Shown piece by piece: positions 21,716 to 34,674 of a DNA stretch of 64,000 nucleotides (position 1 is the first letter of the stretch; every line of letters begins with the position of its first letter). The DNA lies in NCBI GenBank assembly GCA_029582265.1, contig CM055822.1:1860001-1924000 (forward strand), given 5' to 3'. Source of the stretch: Zoroaster sp. YZ-2022. Taxonomy: Eukaryota; Echinodermata; Asteroidea; Forcipulatida; Zoroasteridae. Position numbers and translations under genes: made by a program. Below the pieces are notes generated by a model, which saw nothing but the letters and a program-made list of their open reading frames with translations, was not told the DNA's origin and made no database searches.

Positions 21716-24237
21716 AAATGCAACCATAAAATTTAACAAGTAGTCAAATTATGAAAAATATCAATAGCAAATTATTATCAAATAATTATTAATAATTATT
21801 AAGTGTCGTGTTTGTTTGGACCTGTAGAAATATAGTTTAAACTTAATTTAATTTCTGACAAAAGATTGCATGGATAACATCAGTGTTGAAACGCCCTCTT
21901 TATCCAATAATTTTTCGGGATGAATGATGAATGAAAAAGTACCGAGACCAGTTGTGCACATCGTGATTTAATACGCGTATAGACAATTTTATACACTATT
22001 TTGTTTTTCGATACGTGATCTCCCACGGAAATATCCGACTTGTTCATAATGAAATAACTTCATCCTTTTGAAATTGGATAGCGACACATTTTCTGAATCA
22101 TTTACGTTATAAATCCCAAAATATCGGAGTCTGAGAGGGTCAGTGAACAGATTTCCGTAATATTCTCTTGAAAAGTAAATCAGTTTTATTTTTTGGCGAT
22201 CAGGGACAGGATGTCATTTCGTGAAAAAAAATTACACTTTTAATTTTTCACTTTTACAAAATAACTTGAAAAATACAAAGGCTTTTTTGTGTGATTATTA
22301 GTTAATGGAAATGTAAAAGGCCTGAACATTTATAATTTAACCGTTTCATGGGATATGTTGTTGCTTATTTCTCATTACCAAAACGTTCACATGGACGTCA
22401 GCTGTTAAGGATTTTGGGGATCCGGGGATTGCCCGTGGAGATATATTGCTAAAACGTTCAGAGGAAGTTATTAATATGAGATATTGGATTTTCACTGCAA
22501 TCAAACGTAGAATCTTCTATATAGGGGAAAAGTTCAATCGTTACACGGGCTTTAAAGGGCAAGCTTATTTTTGTAATTCAAAATGGTAAAATTTTAATCA
22601 AACCTTTCTTGGTGTGAAACTGATGATGTTATAAAAGTTAATGTTTTAGAACACTTCTCGTGTACTACTATGCATGGGTTATTTATTTTCTGTATGTGTT
22701 TAAATAGACTACAATCGTCACCATGGTCGCTGTCAAACAATGGGATCCCATTTCCGTACGCATGAGCTAATAAGAGACCTCCTTTTGACCTCAGCGATGG
22801 CGCCCTTTGGGTCTGTGACATCATAATTGCTTCGATCGCAATTTAAATCATAATATGAATGCAATAATAATCAAATAATTTAGAATGTTAGTCAGATTTC
22901 AGTGTTCAATTTATTTAGGCCTATGAGTTAAAGGTTTGGTAATTTAAAAATTAACGATCGAATTTGAATATAAAACTTACATAGTGTCAAGCTAATGGTG
23001 GTAAAAATCCATACAGATGCAAATTTAATTAACGTTAGAAGTCCACGTTCGAAAAAAATTTAAAACAAAAACAAATTAATTTGAATGCATTTCCATTATT
23101 CTCTCGTGAATGACATAAAGTAATAAGCAGAAATGTTGACAGGTTTCTCCGAATAATGTATATCTTGATTAAAATTTAGTAAGCACACTTTTGACAAATT
23201 GTTTTCTAATATTGTACCTTCACTTAAAACCCACAACATTTAGCCCAAGACAGGATTTTTAAAGTTAGGAACTGCCCATGTAGATTAGTGTACTATTATT
23301 ACTTATTACACAAACCCAAATGATCCATAGGTTATAGAAATACTGTGATAAATGCTTCTAATACGGAATTTGTATCCGTATATGTTACAAATACAAACAT
23401 GACGCGATTGCAGATTTTTTTTTCTTCGTTCTAATGTCCTAATTATATAACCGAAACAATATGTTAAGCCCGAGCCTCTATATATTTTCTGTACTTTCGT
23501 ATCGTAGTTTAAGTAACATACATGTTTGAAGGTAAATAACAGCAAGTACAAGCGATATATATGCTATGCCTATATATTTGTACATACTGCATGATACAAC
23601 AATAACTCACTGTAGTGGTACAACCTTTATGTCGTGGCCTGTAAATGGAAATAATTATAACATTCTATATCTTGTGAGGTTCGCCTAGCTTAAGTATATT
23701 TTCCTGGAAAGTGTTTAAATTTACTAAAATTGAAAAGTGAAACTATTTCTGTATTCTTTGCAATTTATTTGTTTGCCTCGATTTATAATGAACTTGGCCC
23801 TTTAAAGGGTCAATATTGTCACGATCAACAGGGCATGGAATCGGAGTGCTAGTTTTATAATAACTCAGTGATACCCCACATGATAAGGTCATGTTACCGT
23901 TGCTGCTGCATAAACGAGCCAGTAATTTTCAGTCACTGTGTTCATCTTAAAGTCTGCTCTGATCGTGACGATACTGCCCCTCAGTGTTTCTGGAAATTCG
24001 TAAGGGTGGTGGATATGATGACGTAGTGCAAGCACAAACACTGTATAACACACCCAGTCATTGCTATATAGTGACTCTTCGTGTTGTCAAGTACAGTAGC
24101 GCACCAATACGTTGTTAGTGACTTTTATCAGTTTGAAATTCATAGCTTTAAGCCAACAGATTTAGGAATGAAATTGGTAAACATCAAAACCGGATCCGAC
24201 TGATTTCATCTGACAGGGTTTGTGCTTCTCAGTTATC
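21716..24237. other. Non-coding interval and upstream region of the discoidin gene
   Basis: No ORF of interest. From about 23740 to 24310 the sequence is shared with 36690-37090 (both lead into a signal-peptide exon), so it probably includes the promoter. The shared phrase 'ggaatcggagtgc' also recurs at 34130. Confidence 0.5.
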
Positions 24238-24304
24238 ATGGGTACCCGTCACCATATCACCGGTGTGCTGCCTCTCGTGATTCTGGCGTCCATCGTGTTG
24301 GTTG
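24238..24304 (+). CDS. Exon 1: signal peptide of the discoidin gene
   Basis: 67 nt from ATG to a GTGAGT donor. It encodes 22 residues with a hydrophobic core (VLPLVILASIVLV). The near-identical exon at 37013-37079 supports selection on, or recent duplication of, this exon. Confidence 0.82.
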
Positions 24305-27300
24305 GTGAGTTTAATTTGCTTAATAAACCTAGATACCATAAAACATAACTGAAATTTCGTTTCTGATCAGTTTGCAATTGAGTAGTTTAAGTTTGAGTAG
24401 TTTAAGTCACTCAAAAAGATATAATGAAACTTTTTCAAACGAGTACCGGTATGCTCGGAATATTTTCAGATAATTATCCTGAACGTTTAAATAACACCTT
24501 TTTTTCACTTGAGTGAAAATATTTCATGACATTTGAAGGTGATTGATCCATTTTGTGCTGCTTGGCTGTATTGATAAATTCACTGATAGTTTGGCATCAA
24601 ACTTTTCAGTGCAGCAAAAAGGGGAACTATTGGCTTGTTATAGAAACTGTACCAATAGTGATTATATTAGGCATTATTTGTCGGTAAAAAACACCATGGA
24701 ATAATGATTTAACGCCACTGGATTATTGTCATGCGCGTCTGTGATTTAATATTGAGAAATTCTTTAGAATTTCATTTTTTTTAAAGATCACATTATGATC
24801 CACTAAAGTATTACGCTATGGGTTATACTAATGATTCTGTTTGGATTTTGTTGTATGTCGGGTGACATTATTAGCCACTTTGATATTAAATAATGTGCCA
24901 GACTAAATTATAGGCATTGCGTAGTAGTAATATTTTGAGACAGAAATTAAATGGAGATTGACCACAATGTGACAAAAACAATAAGAACTGTTTTATTTTA
25001 TTCTATTTTTTCAATGTCAATATATGCACACAAAACACATTAAAATAAAATAATAATATTACGAGTATAGGCCTGGCCCTATCTACTGCTCTTTGTGCTG
25101 CGGCCTTGTTGCTGTTTGTAGACAAGAAGTTTCTAATGTATAAGATACCTGCTATATATGGGATAGTTCTTAGAGATGATACAATGAAAACACTGGTCTT
25201 ATATCTGCTAAAGAGGGGCTCTACGCAAAAGCCTATGGTCTACTTGGGGAAAATAAATGGCCACACTTACGTTAACACGTGCACCAGCGCCGCCTTTTTG
25301 TATTATTTAGACAATGTTTGCCCAATATTTGTTCACTGAAGGGGTGACTTTGCAAGGGCAACATCAGAAAGGCGATTTGTAACCATAAGAGGGCCATGAT
25401 TGTTTTACCTTAGTAGTCCTAAAACTTTTCTGAATTAAAGACAAAGGGGATCAAAGAAATTGACTTTTGACAATATTTTACAATATCACACAATTATATT
25501 ATCTTATGACATACCGGTAACCGCTCTCAAAAGGGTGCAATGTCCAATACTGTTATTTGCGTAGAGCTCCACTTTCAAATAATAAGCCGTACTATAAAAT
25601 GCGCTTTAAACATTTTAGTAAAATTATTACTCATTCACACAAATATTACCATCTTAGATTTTGATGATCTGAACGAATTTTCACAGTTAATATTTTGTTA
25701 TCCTTGAAATGTATGGAAGCATACATAATTTCATGGTGTGTGAGGATGTGGCTTGTTTCGAAAGAAAAATAATTGACCGATAATGAATGCTGCCTTGGCG
25801 TATCTGACAGACGAAATTCTTATACGATCGAGTGAGCTTTTCCACGTTTTTCACAAATTCAAAGACATGTGAGTGACGCAAGAACCTGTTGAGGCATCTA
25901 TTGAAGCATTTTTCTTTCACTCAATCACAGAGCTGTATCGGTATTGCTATTAAAAAAAGCCATCCATGACAATATCATTTTGATAATTCAATAATTTTCA
26001 GAGAAAATTTAAATAATCAAACCAGGTGAAGTTTTTTCCACAGACACGTCGGTGTAAGGCAAAATTAAATCAATTGTTTATCACCAGCAATAATTTCATC
26101 AAACTATAAATATTCTAGGATTCTAGCCAGCCAATCATCAGCGGGCAAGCTTGGTGGTTTAGAGGTTAAGACGTGTGCACTAATATGCAGGAGATCGTGG
26201 GTTCGAATCCCGCCCAAGTCGCCTGTGATTTTCTTTCCACAGACACTCGGGAAAGCACTGAGTATACAGTCCGATACACACGTCGGTGCAGGGCAAAATT
26301 AAATCAATTGTTTATCAACCGACGCAAGAATTTCGTCAGCCTTTAAATAGACCTTATGCATATGATGTCACAAACTGAATATCGCCCTCATTCAGAGTCT
26401 AGAGAAGGTCACTATCTAGTTCATGTATGCGCGCTGTGCGTGCGTATAAGCACAGCGTGCGTATACGCACATCGCGCATACATGAACCAATGAGTGACCT
26501 TCGTTTGCCTCTGAAAGGGGGCGAACTTCAGTTTGCGACGTCATATGCATAAGGTCTATATTGCGGAACTCGCTGCTATATAGGATTCTAGCCGGCCAAT
26601 CGTCATAGGGCAAGTTCGGTGGTCAAGAGGTTAAGACGTCTGCACTAGTAAGCAGGAGGTCGTGGAGGTCGTCGCCTCTCCTATTCCCTTCCTACGCTTG
26701 CGTGGCGATGGTATCGACATACCGGCCGAGCACATCTGCCTGGGCACGTGCCTGCCTGGCTGGCTTGGCAGGTGGACATGCATTACCGTAGGCCTATTGG
26801 TGGATTCACTTATTTTCAGAATTAAATGCAACTGACAGCAACGCTGACATCATCGCATTCAGACTGGTTCCACGAACTGTATGCATGATACATCATCGCA
26901 TTCAGACTGGTTCCACGAACTGTATGCATGATACATCATCGCATTCAGACTGGTTCCACGTACTGTATGCATGATACATCATCGCATTCAGACTGGTTCC
27001 ACGTACCGTATGCATGATACATCATCGCATTCAGACTGGTTCCACGTACTGTATGCATGATACATCATCGCATTCAGACTGGTTCCACGTACTGTATGCA
27101 TGATACATCATCGCATTCAGACTGGTTCCACGTACTGTATGCATGATACATCATCGCATTCAGACTGGTTCCACGTACTGTATGCATGATACATCATCGC
27201 ATTCAGACTGGTTCCACGTACTGTCTACATGATATGCATGTCATTTGAAGTGGTAACTTATTACTGCTCAGGGTCTGACCCGGCGAGAATAAATATGATT

Positions 27301-30300
27301 AGTTTACACAACGACCTTACAGCGGCCTACCGAATTGACATCAACCTTAGTGCGCCGTGGTTTTGCGTTTTCACGAAGAACACAAACTTTACATAGCTGA
27401 GTGCCACTTCGTCAAAACGCAACCCAAGCTTTGTGTACACGTTTTTAATGATCTAACACAAACATTTTATTTTTCAGCGGTTAATTGCTTGGTAATTAAG
27501 AACTACAAGAGAGTCCAAAACAAAAACAACATATTTCCATTAATCAAAAGTTCAGAAGTGACATTAATTCAAAAATATTAATTTTTGATGAAGAAACCGA
27601 GACGTGAAACAGTGACTTGTTTAACAATAATATCGAGGCCAATTACACAACTATTTTCTCTTTTATATAAAATTCAGTCCCTGACTCTGCCTTTTGTACC
27701 TTTTTCTTTTGTGTTCATTTCACACCTGACTAACTTCTGCTCATTCTTGTGTTCATGTATGAATGTATGTATTCTGTCTCATTTTACCTTTGAGAAACAA
27801 CCTGCTATTTTAAATTTAATATAATTAGAAATAAAACAACTTAATTTATATATAATAACACAAAATGTAATTGATATTTTGTGATAATTTATTGTTTCTT
27901 TCCAACATATTCCGATAGTTTATTTTTATTTTTGTTATAACATAACTATAAGTTCGTAAACATGCTCGTTTTCATACTACAGATAGTAAACAAAAGTTAA
28001 GTAGAAAAGGTTATGTAAACAAAAACTTAATTTAAGTAAAAACACAGTAAAAAATAATACAAATCTAATTTGTAAATGAAAAAATACAATACAAATACAA
28101 AGAGTAAAAATACAAAGAGTAAAAATTTAACTTTACCCGAGTTGTGTAAGTTTTACTTATGTTATAAAGAAATTTTACAGTTGTTTAGAACAATTTTAAT
28201 ATGAAAGTGTACAAAAGACATGATTTTATGTAAAGTCCCCCACGAGGCGTACGTGTTTTAACGTCAAATTCAAGATGGAGAACACGAAGGCGAATAATGC
28301 CACAGCAATGGAAGTTTTGTCAATTGATTGAGGCGGTTGAAGATAAATAATTGTTGAGTAATTAATCTATATTGTTCGTCTCATTAGTTAAGGTTATGCC
28401 TGAATCGTTTGTGGGATGAGATATCCGCGTGTACTCAGCATGCAGCGAGTGGTTTTAACTACACGTTCACACACATGTACACAGTGTACTGCAGTCATGT
28501 ACCATACATTATGCATATACGCCCAGTGACGACCGCTTCGTACAAGTCATTGTGAAAGTACAGTACGGTGCATGCATGTAGTGTTGCGGCCACATAGTTT
28601 TGGCTTCCTCGTGAAGAATTGAGGCTTAACCTGAACTAAAGAGAAGAACAATATTTAAAAATTCAACATTTGTTTAACCTTCAAATACCTCAAGTAGTTG
28701 AGGAAATCCAGTTGTAACTGGGCCAGATACAAAACAAAACTCCGATAGGTCCATTACCAAACACTATTTTTACGTAAGAAAGACAACATACCCATTACAA
28801 ATTTGTATACAATTTACGTACAATAGAGGTAAATATTTTTAAATAAAATTACCCAATATCGCAGTAATACGTTATACATCTGTTAAGTAACATTCTACCC
28901 AACACCTGTTTGGTAAAGTTTTACTTAATTATAGGTTGTTCACCAGGAACATCTAAAGCAGGGTAAGATTTTACACAACCTGTGTAAATTAATTGTTCCT
29001 CTGTGTTCATGCTCACTCTCTTTTAATCAAGATATACATTAAACTACCAACCTATTCAAGTTAGTATATTACGTCGTTGTGTCCTTAAACGTAACGAGTG
29101 TGTAGCGAAAGTAGTGAACATTTTGTATATATTCATTACAAAGTGGAATTTAGGAAAGAACTCTCTTTCCTAAATTCAAAACTTTAACTAATTCACTTTT
29201 CTTCAAAGTAACATGAATTTCTAGGGAAGATTAATGCGATCAATATTGTTAACATTTTAATAAATTTTGATATTTTTCAATGACCAATTTTATACTCAAG
29301 ACAAAGACTTCCAACACCAAAAATAAGGCCACCCGAAAAACTGCTCCGAAGAATGAATGCATGCCACAGTAATACCTGTGTGATTGTTTGATTCAGTACT
29401 TTTCAAGGTTCTCTTTGTTGTTTTATATCTTTTGTTTCGAAGTGGCGGCCAAGGTGTGTTATCTTGATCAAGAGCAGGACCAGAGAGGCAAACTCCGATG
29501 GGTAAAGCCAGTTGATCTCAAGGATCGCTGCTCATGCACAAGCATCAGACCAGGCGGCGTTAACATGTATACACCGCAGAGACACTACGAACCACACTAC
29601 ACCGATCATCCACTGTTCACGGATGATCAGGAAAAGATTCGCATGTATTTCAATTGTCAAGGTGATCCTTTGAAGAGTGCCGTTGTGGTTACAATTAATA
29701 AATAAAAATACAAATTACATTATTGGGCTACGTGTCATTGGTAATATCACGTTAAGCTGAAAGCATAGCCAACTTGGAGTGAAGTATTATATCACGGGTG
29801 CTCTCATTTAGGTCTACAGTTGTAAAAATCAAATTGCAAATTAATAAATGGACAAAACATTACTTGTGTCTATAAAAATGCATGGTTAGTTGGGCTATAT
29901 ATCAGCATTGGGAAAGAATGCTACCCTCGTTCTACTAGTACCTGTGATTCAAATTCATTTGAATGTTTCCCCTTTTTCAGAATTCTTCTTTAAAAGAATA
30001 TCTATAACCAAAGAGCTTCCTTGGGCGGGCCCTGAATCGAAGTCTGTTGCCATCAGCGTCACAAATGTCTCCCATTGAAAATTACACATTAGGCCAATTT
30101 CACACAGAGTTGCTAAACATCTATAGTTGCTATACCAGTGGTTCTTCACTGAACCACCTTATTTTAATTAATTTTAATTAATTTGTTATCAAACTTTATC
30201 TAGTTTGTTCAGTTGATACGGAGGAGCATCTTGGTATGGAGAATGGTGATATCCCAGATGACAGCATCTCAGCCTCGTCATTTTATGACAACATCAGAGT

Positions 30301-32152
30301 AACTCATGCAGCCATTAGAGCACGGCTTAATACTCAAGGTAACTTACACAACAGTTGCATATAACCATATAATAAGGAATAATAAGAAACTACAACCAAA
30401 GTTACAGAAGACAAGAAACAATAAATTAATCCAAAAGGATGTAAACATTGTGACGGTTGGACAACAGGTCAGCATTATTTGAGATATTTTAGAGATATGA
30501 ACAAATGTTACCATAAATTAAAACCCCAACATTTTACCAGGTCAGAGAGCAAAATACTACACCACAATTATATTAGTAGTTATAAGTACAATTGACAATC
30601 AGGTACAATATCGGGATGCATATCTTTATTTTTCGTCAGTTTTGGTTTAAATCTGTACATTTATCTTGTCCTTGTAGAAGTATAAATTAAACTTTCTCTT
30701 TAAATCAGCTATTTCACAAAATAACTGACCATGACATATATTTATTTTTCTTAATTACAATTTCTTTGGTATCTTCTTTCTCTTTCTTTAACTACAAGTA
30801 GGTTTATATATCATCAGGCATTCCAATACAATATTCACTTTATTGTCCTTCTTGTTTGTCTGTACTTTTTGTTTGTCTGTCAGTTTTGATGTTTGGTCTT
30901 GTAATGCTGTTCTATGTTAAGGGCACTCCAATATAACCATTTGCTTACCTTTGCCTCATTACACATTTTTGCATTCTGTATTGTATTGGCTAAAATATTT
31001 GTATGGAAATTATTATAATATTGAAATGAATTGAGAAAGAAATATCAAGCTTTATAAAGTGAATAAATGAATTAATAATACAGCGTGATAAATTAATTTA
31101 TGTATCCCCCACAAATGAACAGCGGGGGATACAGGGTGACATAAAATGCGGGCACACACCTAAACAAGGAAAAAAGGAGAACATTGTCAAAAAAGGGGCA
31201 TTCTGCCACAAATCGTATGTTAAATGACATCCATGGAGCACTTGTCTCCTTAAACTAAATTAAAATGACAGGCTCCGTTTACGACAGTCGTATTTATGCA
31301 TGCATCCACGATATGCAGTGACAGTTCCAGTAACGACTATTAGTTTGACAAATAAATGACCCAAAAATTACCCAAAATGTGGTGCCTGGTATCACAATAT
31401 CTTGCAATTCAAGATATTAATCAGAATTTCAAGACGATAAAATGAGCACGGAGCATGTATATTTACTGAGTATCTATCGTCATATTTGATGTATGGTCTT
31501 TATTATTGGGTAAACAGGTCGTGCTGCTGCCTGGTGTGCTGGCAAAGGTGACTCCCAGCCCTGGATACAAGTTGACTTCAATGCCACGGTATCCATCACT
31601 GGTCTGATTACACAAGGCCGTGCCAGCAGTGTTGGTAGTGACCAATGGGTGAAGACATTCAATGTGTCTATACCAAGTGATGGCGGTCAACTCTGGAGTT
31701 TGGTGACCGATACAGACGGTGCACCAATTGAGGCAAGTAATAAAGACTATACACACACTGGGGACAATTGATGGATTTACTTAAATAGAACTTGACAGTA
31801 ACGCAATTATAACTTTATTTCGTGAACTGTAAAGCAATAGTTCTCATGATTGTGTTGTGAAATGTAATTTTTAAGACGGTATTTGTTTGCCTTTGCATGA
31901 GTCAAACAATATCATTGTTCTGATAACCAAAATTGTACTATCAATTGCAAACAATCTTCATAACTGTGTTGTATTAATAGCATTAAATTATTTTTGTTTG
32001 ATTGTTAACAGTTCATCGGTAACACTGATGGAGACACTGAGGTGACCACAAGATTCAGGGAGGTACTGTCCACAAGAGCTATCCGCATTCAACCAACTAG
32101 TTGGAACAACCACTGCAGCATGCGTTTTGAAGTGATAGGATGTTATCATTAA
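24238..32152 (+). CDS. Secreted F5/8 type C (discoidin) domain protein, four exons
   Basis: Predicted exons are 24238-24304, 30213-30338, 31518-31732 and 32012-32152: 549 nt, 182 residues plus stop. Exon 1 gives a signal peptide (MGTRHHITGVLPLVILASIV). Exons 2-4 give one complete discoidin domain, from LGMENGDIPDDSISASSF through WCAGKGDSQPWIQVDF to MRFEVIGCYH. Phases agree at every junction (1, 1, 0). Introns 1 and 2 have GT-AG borders; intron 3 has a GC donor (GCAAGT), as in copy A. Discoidin-only secreted proteins act as lectins or adhesion proteins in many invertebrates; the ligand here is unknown. Exon 1 could also serve another isoform, since intron 1 is 5.9 kb long. Confidence 0.82.
26144..26310 (+). 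mobile_element. tRNA-like SINE, copy 1
   Basis: The head 'gcttggtggtttagaggtta' through 'gggttcgaatcccgcccaag' has A and B boxes and acceptor-like ends, then a non-tRNA body (cacagacactcgggaaagca). A partly matching copy lies at 26603-26690. It is of a different tRNA type from the Leu-SINEs. Confidence 0.7.
26350..26556. mobile_element. TA-flanked MITE with ~32-bp inverted ends
   Basis: Left end AGACCTTATGCATATGAYGT is inverted at the right end, with TA directly outside both. A central inverted repeat (cgcgctgtgcgtgcgtat and its partner) can form a hairpin. A TA duplication fits Tc1/mariner-type mobilisation. It lies between the two SINE copies. Confidence 0.75.
26603..26690 (+). mobile_element. 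tRNA-like SINE, truncated copy 2
   Basis: 'gggcaagttcggtggtcaag' and 'gaggttaagacgtctgcact' match the head of the copy at 26144. The B box is replaced by 'ggaggtcgtggaggtcgtcg', so it is broken. Confidence 0.6.
26846..27236. repeat. 43-bp minisatellite, ~9 units
   Basis: The 43-bp unit begins CATCATCGCATTCAGACTGG and ends GTATGCATGATA. Nine units differ only at one or two sites (GAACTG/GTACTG/GTACCG). The high identity indicates recent expansion. Confidence 0.92.
29388..29705 (+). CDS. Hypothetical small secreted protein or exon
   Basis: A 105-codon ORF. It starts with a hydrophobic stretch that could be a signal peptide (FSRFSLLFYIFCFEVAA) followed by KVCYLDQEQDQRGKLRW and a compact region with four cysteines (KVC, RCSC and FNC). 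I do not recognise the family. The composition is far more protein-like than neighbouring ORFs. It lies inside intron 1 of the discoidin gene, on the same strand, with a polyadenylation-like AATAAA overlapping its end (29699). It could be a nested intronless gene, a retrocopy, or a 3' exon of something else; an AG at 29395 could even act as an acceptor. Confidence 0.45.
   Translation: MIQYFSRFSLLFYIFCFEVAAKVCYLDQEQDQRGKLRWVKPVDLKDRCSCTSIRPGGVNMYTPQRHYEPHYTDHPLFTDDQEKIRMYFNCQGDPLKSAVVVTINK
30213..30338 (+). CDS. Exon 2: N-terminal part of the discoidin domain
   Basis: 126 nt between a TTCAG acceptor and a GTAACT donor, phase 1 at both ends. It encodes LGMENGDIPDDSISASSFYD and the 'AAIRARLNTQ' segment, the first strands of an F5/8 type C domain. 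Confidence 0.8.
31518..31732 (+). CDS. Exon 3: central part of the discoidin domain, GC donor
   Basis: 215 nt. It encodes AAAWCAGKGDSQPWIQVDF and 'LWSLVTDTDGAPIE'. The exon ends GAG followed by GCAAGT, a strong GC-type 5' splice site; no nearby GT keeps the domain frame. The same GC is present in copy A. Confidence 0.82.
32012..32152 (+). CDS. Exon 4: C-terminal part of the discoidin domain
   Basis: 141 nt from a TTAACAG acceptor to TAA. It encodes FIGNTDGDTEVTTRF and ends MRFEVIGCYH, completing the domain. Confidence 0.82.
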   Translation, partial: FIGNTDGDTEVTTRFREVLSTRAIRIQPTSWNNHCSMRFEVIGCYH

Positions 32153-32540
32153 AAATACAATCATACAACTTAATAAGAAGTCACAAGAATGTAATTCATG
32201 ATTTGTTCAATAACAAATAGTCGTATCGTATTTATTTGTAGCCCATGCTTCAAGTGATAAATGTGTAGATTATTATGTGTATTTCATATATCATGCAAAA
32301 TGAACATTAAACATGGTTAAAACTCCATCATTTCTGACCAAAACAAATTACTTGGTCAGCTCTCTATTATCTGAGAAAGAAGTTTATCGGGATGTTTGAC
32401 TTGGAAGATGTTACAGACCAATCCAGCCTTTTGATCAAACGTCACGAATTAACCAATACGGTCACGCCGGTCATGGGCTTGCGGCTTTTTTGATACGGGT
32501 GAGTGTCTGAGTTTTCCAGCGTTGCTAAGGGTGGGTCGGA

Positions 32541-34084
32541 ACTATTGCAAATTCTGCATTGGTGTTTTTCCTGGTACGATGTGACATGATATATTTATGA
32601 GGTGTATGTATGCAGACGATGCACTTATTGCACGTGACTCCTTCAACTCTAATACTTGCTGAAGACGTCACCTCATGGATATTCATACCAAATCGAGACA
32701 TCTTCTCTTTAATATCTTTACTACCTCGTAAATCGCATGGGATATTTCGATGATTAACTTATTTCTTTTTTGAAAATATAAAAGGTTCCGTGTACTGTAA
32801 TAAGTGAAAACAGATTTAAGCTTTAGTATTGATATCGTCCGTGTACGTAATTCGCTGCACTCGTGAAATGACGCACTTACCTTTGGCTTAACATTTATCT
32901 GAAAACTTACAAAACTATGGCGTATTACTGGTTGCATAAACGTGTCTAGGTCAGACTTGTTACAAAAATATTTTAAAAATTACAGTGAAATTGTATAATT
33001 TACTAGAAAGTTAGTGCTTGTGAAAGTGGAAAAAGTTGTTTAACCAATGATTTTACTAGATAGGCCTACAAATATTAATGGACGTACATTTCTTTCCATT
33101 TTTTCACATATGTCAGCGAGCTGTTGTCGGTAGAAAGCAAAATATATGAGTGCTTTGCATTTGCATTGATTTTTGAAAGAAATACGGATCCTCAAAATGG
33201 ACATATTCCTTGTAGAAGAAGACTCCTTAATTCGTTGATGTTTACTTGCTCAGTAGTGGAAAATTATTGAGAATTTTTCAAGATTAAAAACAATTTTACA
33301 ACCATCTGAATGAGCTGAAGCACGATTCTTGGGTACATTTTCTGTTCCACCATACACTTTTACAGATTGGGGGTAAGTCATTATACCAACAATTATAGCC
33401 TTTAGTCAAGGCTCACGCGGCAACCCGGAACACAACGCACGAAAAAAGACCACGCACACGATTAACAGACGCCCCGTGGGCCTTTACCATGCAGTCCGTT
33501 CTGTGGTCTTATGTTTTTCTTTATATTTCTCTACCGATTTAAATATAGACGAGCCCAACATTTTGCTTATGGTGATTGGTATAAATAAATTTGCATACAT
33601 AAATTATTCATTTTTCTGGAGGTTTATGGATAATTCAATAGAAGCGTCCTTGGAACGGACTGGTAAAGGCGATCGCGTGCGTGGCTTCCGGGCGTTGTGT
33701 TCTGGGTTGCCTTGTGCGCTGTCCACAAATATGATCTCGCATTGAGCATTTTACAAGAGAATCTTTCACTGAATCAAACTGAGACACCAAACGTCGAATT
33801 TCATTGGTAAGTTACCGTCCGGATGATTATATAACCTTAGGTGCGTCAGTTAGGGGTAAATGGAGGATATATTTTGTGGGCTATGGAGGGTTGGACACAG
33901 TTCAGTTTTGTGCAATTAGCGGGTTTATCTTATATTTGACAGATTATTCCTTAATTTAATTAACCTCAAAGCTCTTAATACATTTTTTCAACCACCACAA
34001 CAACGTTTTAAGGAGTACGTTTTCTCATATATTTATAGACGTCAAAACTATTGAAAATGTTTCTTTTCCCCTTGCGCTACATGG
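32541..34084. other. Non-coding interval
   Basis: No gene seen. A segment near 32596-32690 (tatgaggtgtatgtatgc onward) resembles 36073-36170, another piece of the local duplications. Confidence 0.45.
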
Positions 34085-34265
34085 CGTTAAAGGGGGTAAT
34101 ATCGTCATAATCAACAGGGTATGGAATCGGAGTGCAAGTTTAAGATTTACTCAGTTACTGAAAATAATACCCCTGCATAAATGAGCCAGTCATTTTGAGT
34201 CACTGTGTTCATCTTAAACTAGGACACTGATTCCATGCCCTGTTGAAAGTCTGCTCTGATTGTGA
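34085..34265. repeat. Fragment of the discoidin upstream region
   Basis: It shares 'atcaacagggtatggaatcg' and 'gtcactgtgttcatctta' with 23820-23960 upstream of exon 1, so it is a duplicated piece of that flank without an exon. Confidence 0.7.
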
Positions 34266-34369
34266 CGATATTACATCTCTTATATCAATTATATTTTCAG
34301 TTGGATTACCAATCAAGCTTACATTATATTCTATGTATTGCAAAAGTGTGGGAATGATAACCGTGGTGA

Positions 34370-34580
34370 TTGTGTCCTGAAACAAGACACTTAACTGCAT
34401 TTGCTTCTCTTCAACCAAGAGTATAAATGGGAACCTGTGAGGGCAGAGATGGTATTAGTTTGTTTAAGCTCGTTGCGTAATACACATTTGGCAGCATGTG
34501 CTGCATACTTCCCAGAGAGTTGAGATGGTTCTGAGAATGATATAACCAGCCCGATGACAGGGGTAATATTATTCACGCGA
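34370..34580 (+). mobile_element. tRNA-Leu-type SINE, 5'-truncated
   Basis: It lacks the tRNA head but keeps the core 'aagacacttaactgcatttg' and the body seen at 11993-12180 ('gagttgagatggttctgaga'). Confidence 0.7.
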
Positions 34581-34674
34581 CATGAGTGTCATCCTTTGCA
34601 GATACTGGCTCACTATAAGCTCCATTATATTATTACTGTCAGACAAGTTCTGAAACACGCTTCTGTGGTGTCCA

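Larger units (their letters stand above)
24305..30212. other. Long intron 1 with repeats and one ORF
   Basis: 5.9 kb between signal-peptide exon and exon 2. It contains two tRNA-like SINE fragments, a TA-flanked MITE, a 43-bp minisatellite and a 105-codon ORF at 29388-29705, each listed separately. The rest is AT-rich, with no other coding signal seen. Confidence 0.6.
31237..32540. repeat. Segmental duplication, copy B
   Basis: This is the partner of 1-2262, without the TTAA transposon. It holds the functional-looking exons 3 and 4 of the discoidin gene. Confidence 0.85.

Noticed and set aside
26144..26222. Possible true tRNA gene
   Set aside because: The head is tRNA-like but a SINE body follows and a broken second copy is nearby; stems are imperfect. 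The same holds for 11709, 45797 and 52324.
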